This document shows, in pieces, positions 62,832-64,000 of a DNA stretch of 64,000 nt. The notes under the pieces were generated by a model. The model did not search any database. It was not told the DNA's origin and worked only from the letters and a program-made list of their open reading frames with translations. The stretch is from Candidatus Gastranaerophilales bacterium. GTDB taxonomy: Bacteria; Cyanobacteriota; Vampirovibrionia; Gastranaerophilales; Gastranaerophilaceae. The translations under genes were made by a program, and so were the position numbers. Where the stretch lies: positions 62,001 to 126,000 of the forward strand of contig CALUVM010000002.1 in assembly GCA_944324255.1 (NCBI GenBank), in the 5' to 3' direction. The stretch's first letter is position 1. Every line of letters begins with the position of its first letter.

Positions 62832-62918
62832 TTGACATTTGTATGATAACATCTTACAATATGTAATATGTTGTAAGCTTATGTATGATATTAAAGCATA
62901 TAATCTTACAAATGTCAA
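62832..62918. promoter_or_regulatory. Divergent promoters and operator of the S24 repressor
   Basis: Plus-strand promoter TTGACA (62832) - 17 nt - TACAAT (62855). Minus-strand promoter TTGACA (62918-62913) - 17 nt - TTTAAT (62895-62890). The outer 11 bases are exact inverted copies (TTGACATTTGT and ACAAATGTCAA). Between them, 62853-62877 is a 25-bp near-palindrome bounded by CTTACAA and TTGTAAG that covers the plus-strand -10 box; more CTTACA half-sites lie at 62905 and 62920. Confidence 0.75.
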
Positions 62919-62977
62919 ATCTTACATAATACAACCACCCTTAATTTTCGGCTTATCAGGAGGAGAAGTTTTTTTAA

Positions 62978-63211
62978 ATGAATTACAAGTATAATGTTTC
63001 TTGCAGTGAAACGACTACGAAGAATTGGACACCGACAGCAATTGACTGCTATAGAATCGGGTGTTCATGTTTCAAGTGCAATTTATATAAGATTTATTTT
63101 TCTAATACTAATATGAAATGCCGTATGAAAGAAACTGTAATAGAACTTGTCAGAAGATTCGGGGTTCCGGAGGAAACAGAATATGATAATACACAACAGA
63201 CAATTGATTAG
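62978..63211 (+). CDS. Small Cys-rich protein under the S24 repressor, 77 aa
   Basis: Not recognised. AGGAGGAG precedes the ATG. Five cysteines, including IGCSCFKCNLYK and a later MKCRM, suggest metal binding; the C-terminal part MKETVIELVRRFGVPEE is a single helix. First gene of the unit controlled by the divergent promoter; by analogy with phage immunity regions it could be a small regulator, which is inference. Overlaps the next gene by 29 nt. Confidence 0.75.
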   Translation: MNYKYNVSCSETTTKNWTPTAIDCYRIGCSCFKCNLYKIYFSNTNMKCRMKETVIELVRRFGVPEETEYDNTQQTID

Positions 63212-63482
63212 TAAATATAACGGTAAAAAAGGCGGACGTCCTAAGAGTACACCTTTTGACAGAATTGAGCTTCCGGATATAAACCTTGTAATACTCACTC
63301 CTAATCAATACGGCTCATTAGTTGAAAAATACGGATACGAGTTTATTAAAAAAGCTCTTTCCATTTTGGAAAACTGGCTGGCACATGGCGGCAAGAGTTC
63401 AGAAAAGTATTTAGGGAAAAATCATTATGCACATTTCCGTTCTGACGGCTGGGTTGTGAATGCCGTCAGACGCAGTGATTAA
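63183..63482 (+). CDS. Small protein with phage-replication-type C-terminal domain, 99 aa
   Basis: ATG 63183 follows GGAGG. After a basic start (KYNGKKGGRPKSTPFDR) it has LVILTPNQYGSLVEKYGYEF, then AALSILENW-like helix and HYAHFRSDGWVVNAV. This LT-x-x-Y-x-x-L-x-x-x-Y-G pattern with a closing W-V-V is common at the ends of phage replication and DnaD-like proteins. It may be a stand-alone or shrunken relic. Co-transcribed with the Cys-rich gene. Confidence 0.7.
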   Translation: MIIHNRQLISKYNGKKGGRPKSTPFDRIELPDINLVILTPNQYGSLVEKYGYEFIKKALSILENWLAHGGKSSEKYLGKNHYAHFRSDGWVVNAVRRSD

Positions 63483-63490
63483 AAATAAAC

Positions 63491-64000
63491 TTATGTAGCA
63501 AATCTGAAGTGGACTATATCCCCATCTTGTACTACATAATCTTTGCCTTCAAGTCTTGTAACCCCTTTATCTTTGCAGGCAGTATATGAGCCGCATTCAA
63601 CAAAGTCTTTGTATGCTGTAACTTCTGCTCTGATGAATCCTTTTTCAAAATCGGTATGGATTACACCGGCAGCTTGAGGGGCTTTTGTCCCGTTTATAAT
63701 AGTCCATGCCCGTGTTTCTTTTTCGCCTGCTGTTATGAATGTTATCAGGTTAAGCAGGCTATATACGGATTTAATCATTTTATCAATACCGCTGTCACTA
63801 ACTCCGAGTTCTTCAAGGTATTCTTTAGCGCCTTCATCACCGAGTTCAACGAGTTCTTCTTCTATACGTGCGCAGATAATTACTGTTTGTGCGCCGTGAC
63901 TTTTAGCGTACTCTTCAACCTGTTTTGTGTAATTATTTCCGTCTTTGAGGTCAAATTCAGAAACGTTAGCGCAATATATAACAGGTTTTACGGACATCAG
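63491..64000 (-). CDS. ychF: Obg-like ATPase YchF, C-terminal part (truncated by window edge)
   Basis: The frame is open to the right edge and contains the YchF C-terminal half: KPVIYCANV, then the helical region and the TGS-like domain LITFITAGEKETRAWTIINGTKAPQAAGVIHTDFEKGFIRAEV, ending VVQDGDIVHFRF. The N-terminal GTPase-fold domain must lie beyond 64000. A ribosome-associated ATPase. Confidence 0.93.
   Translation of the reverse strand: MMSVKPVIYCANVSEFDLKDGNNYTKQVEEYAKSHGAQTVIICARIEEELVELGDEGAKEYLEELGVSDSGIDKMIKSVYSLLNLITFITAGEKETRAWTIINGTKAPQAAGVIHTDFEKGFIRAEVTAYKDFVECGSYTACKDKGVTRLEGKDYVVQDGDIVHFRFAT

Overview
This window is AT-rich bacterial chromosome with short spacers and many small operons. 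It looks like an uncultured gut relative of the cyanobacteria (Candidatus Gastranaerophilales / 'Melainabacteria', class Vampirovibrionia). The reasons are indirect: a meso-DAP type MurE, a FliW/CsrA pair with no flagellar structural genes nearby, many secreted TPR proteins, and several lineage-type orphan proteins that begin with a short tail ending in a F-[KRT]-[GS] motif. The placement is inference; no rRNA gene is present to confirm it.

Layout. 0-3.3 kb: cell-wall genes on the minus strand (murE, a class B penicillin-binding protein). 3.5-10.8 kb: small and large orphan proteins, a secreted TPR protein, a GH77 4-alpha-glucanotransferase, a 111-bp tandem repeat and a ribbon-helix-helix protein. 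10.8-19.6 kb: TPR protein, metallo-beta-lactamase-fold and metallophosphoesterase enzymes, GshB-like ATP-grasp, a fliW-csrA operon, an EF-hand protein, ribD and a family 4 uracil-DNA glycosylase. 19.6-32.6 kb: acyl-CoA synthetase, NrdG, glycogen phosphorylase family protein, an agmatinase-family enzyme, an HNH protein, ctpA-recJ, three tandem paralogous orphan proteins and an aminotransferase. 32.7-41.1 kb: a secreted protein with a serpin-like C-terminus, a lytic transglycosylase, lemA-DUF3137, then tmk-prfB (with the programmed frameshift)-small membrane protein, and pepA. 41.1-44.2 kb is the accessory hot spot: tRNA-Val(UAC) preceded by rearranged tRNA pieces and followed by a closed-stem structured RNA, a tiny membrane-peptide ORF, repeated tRNA-3'-end/terminator sequences, and a small gene with an in-frame stop. 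44.2-53.1 kb: a Y-family polymerase operon, TPR and orphan proteins, a GlmS-like isomerase, a glycosyltransferase, a ChbG/HpnK deacetylase and a phospholipase D protein. 53.3-62.1 kb: orphan protein, dusB, a large TPR protein, fmt-def and trkH-trkA. 62.1-64 kb: an S24/LexA-like repressor facing two small genes across a symmetric operator region, then the C-terminal part of ychF.

Themes. MalQ and the phosphorylase belong to alpha-glucan turnover; both genes end at very GC-rich perfect palindromes. MurE, the PBP, the lytic transglycosylase and the GlmS-like isomerase are envelope-related. DusB, Fmt, Def, RF2 and tRNA-Val serve translation. UDG, RecJ, the Y-family polymerase and the S24 repressor serve DNA repair or stress.

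The most interesting signals are: (1) at least six genes with no Shine-Dalgarno sequence whose -10 box sits 6-7 nt before the ATG, suggesting leaderless transcription of a definite subset of genes; (2) a shared N-terminal module ending in F-x-G on otherwise unrelated orphan proteins, a possible sorting tag; (3) the tRNA-Val locus with sense and antisense tRNA fragments, tRNA-end repeats and a structured RNA; (4) the S24 repressor switch with mirror-image promoters.
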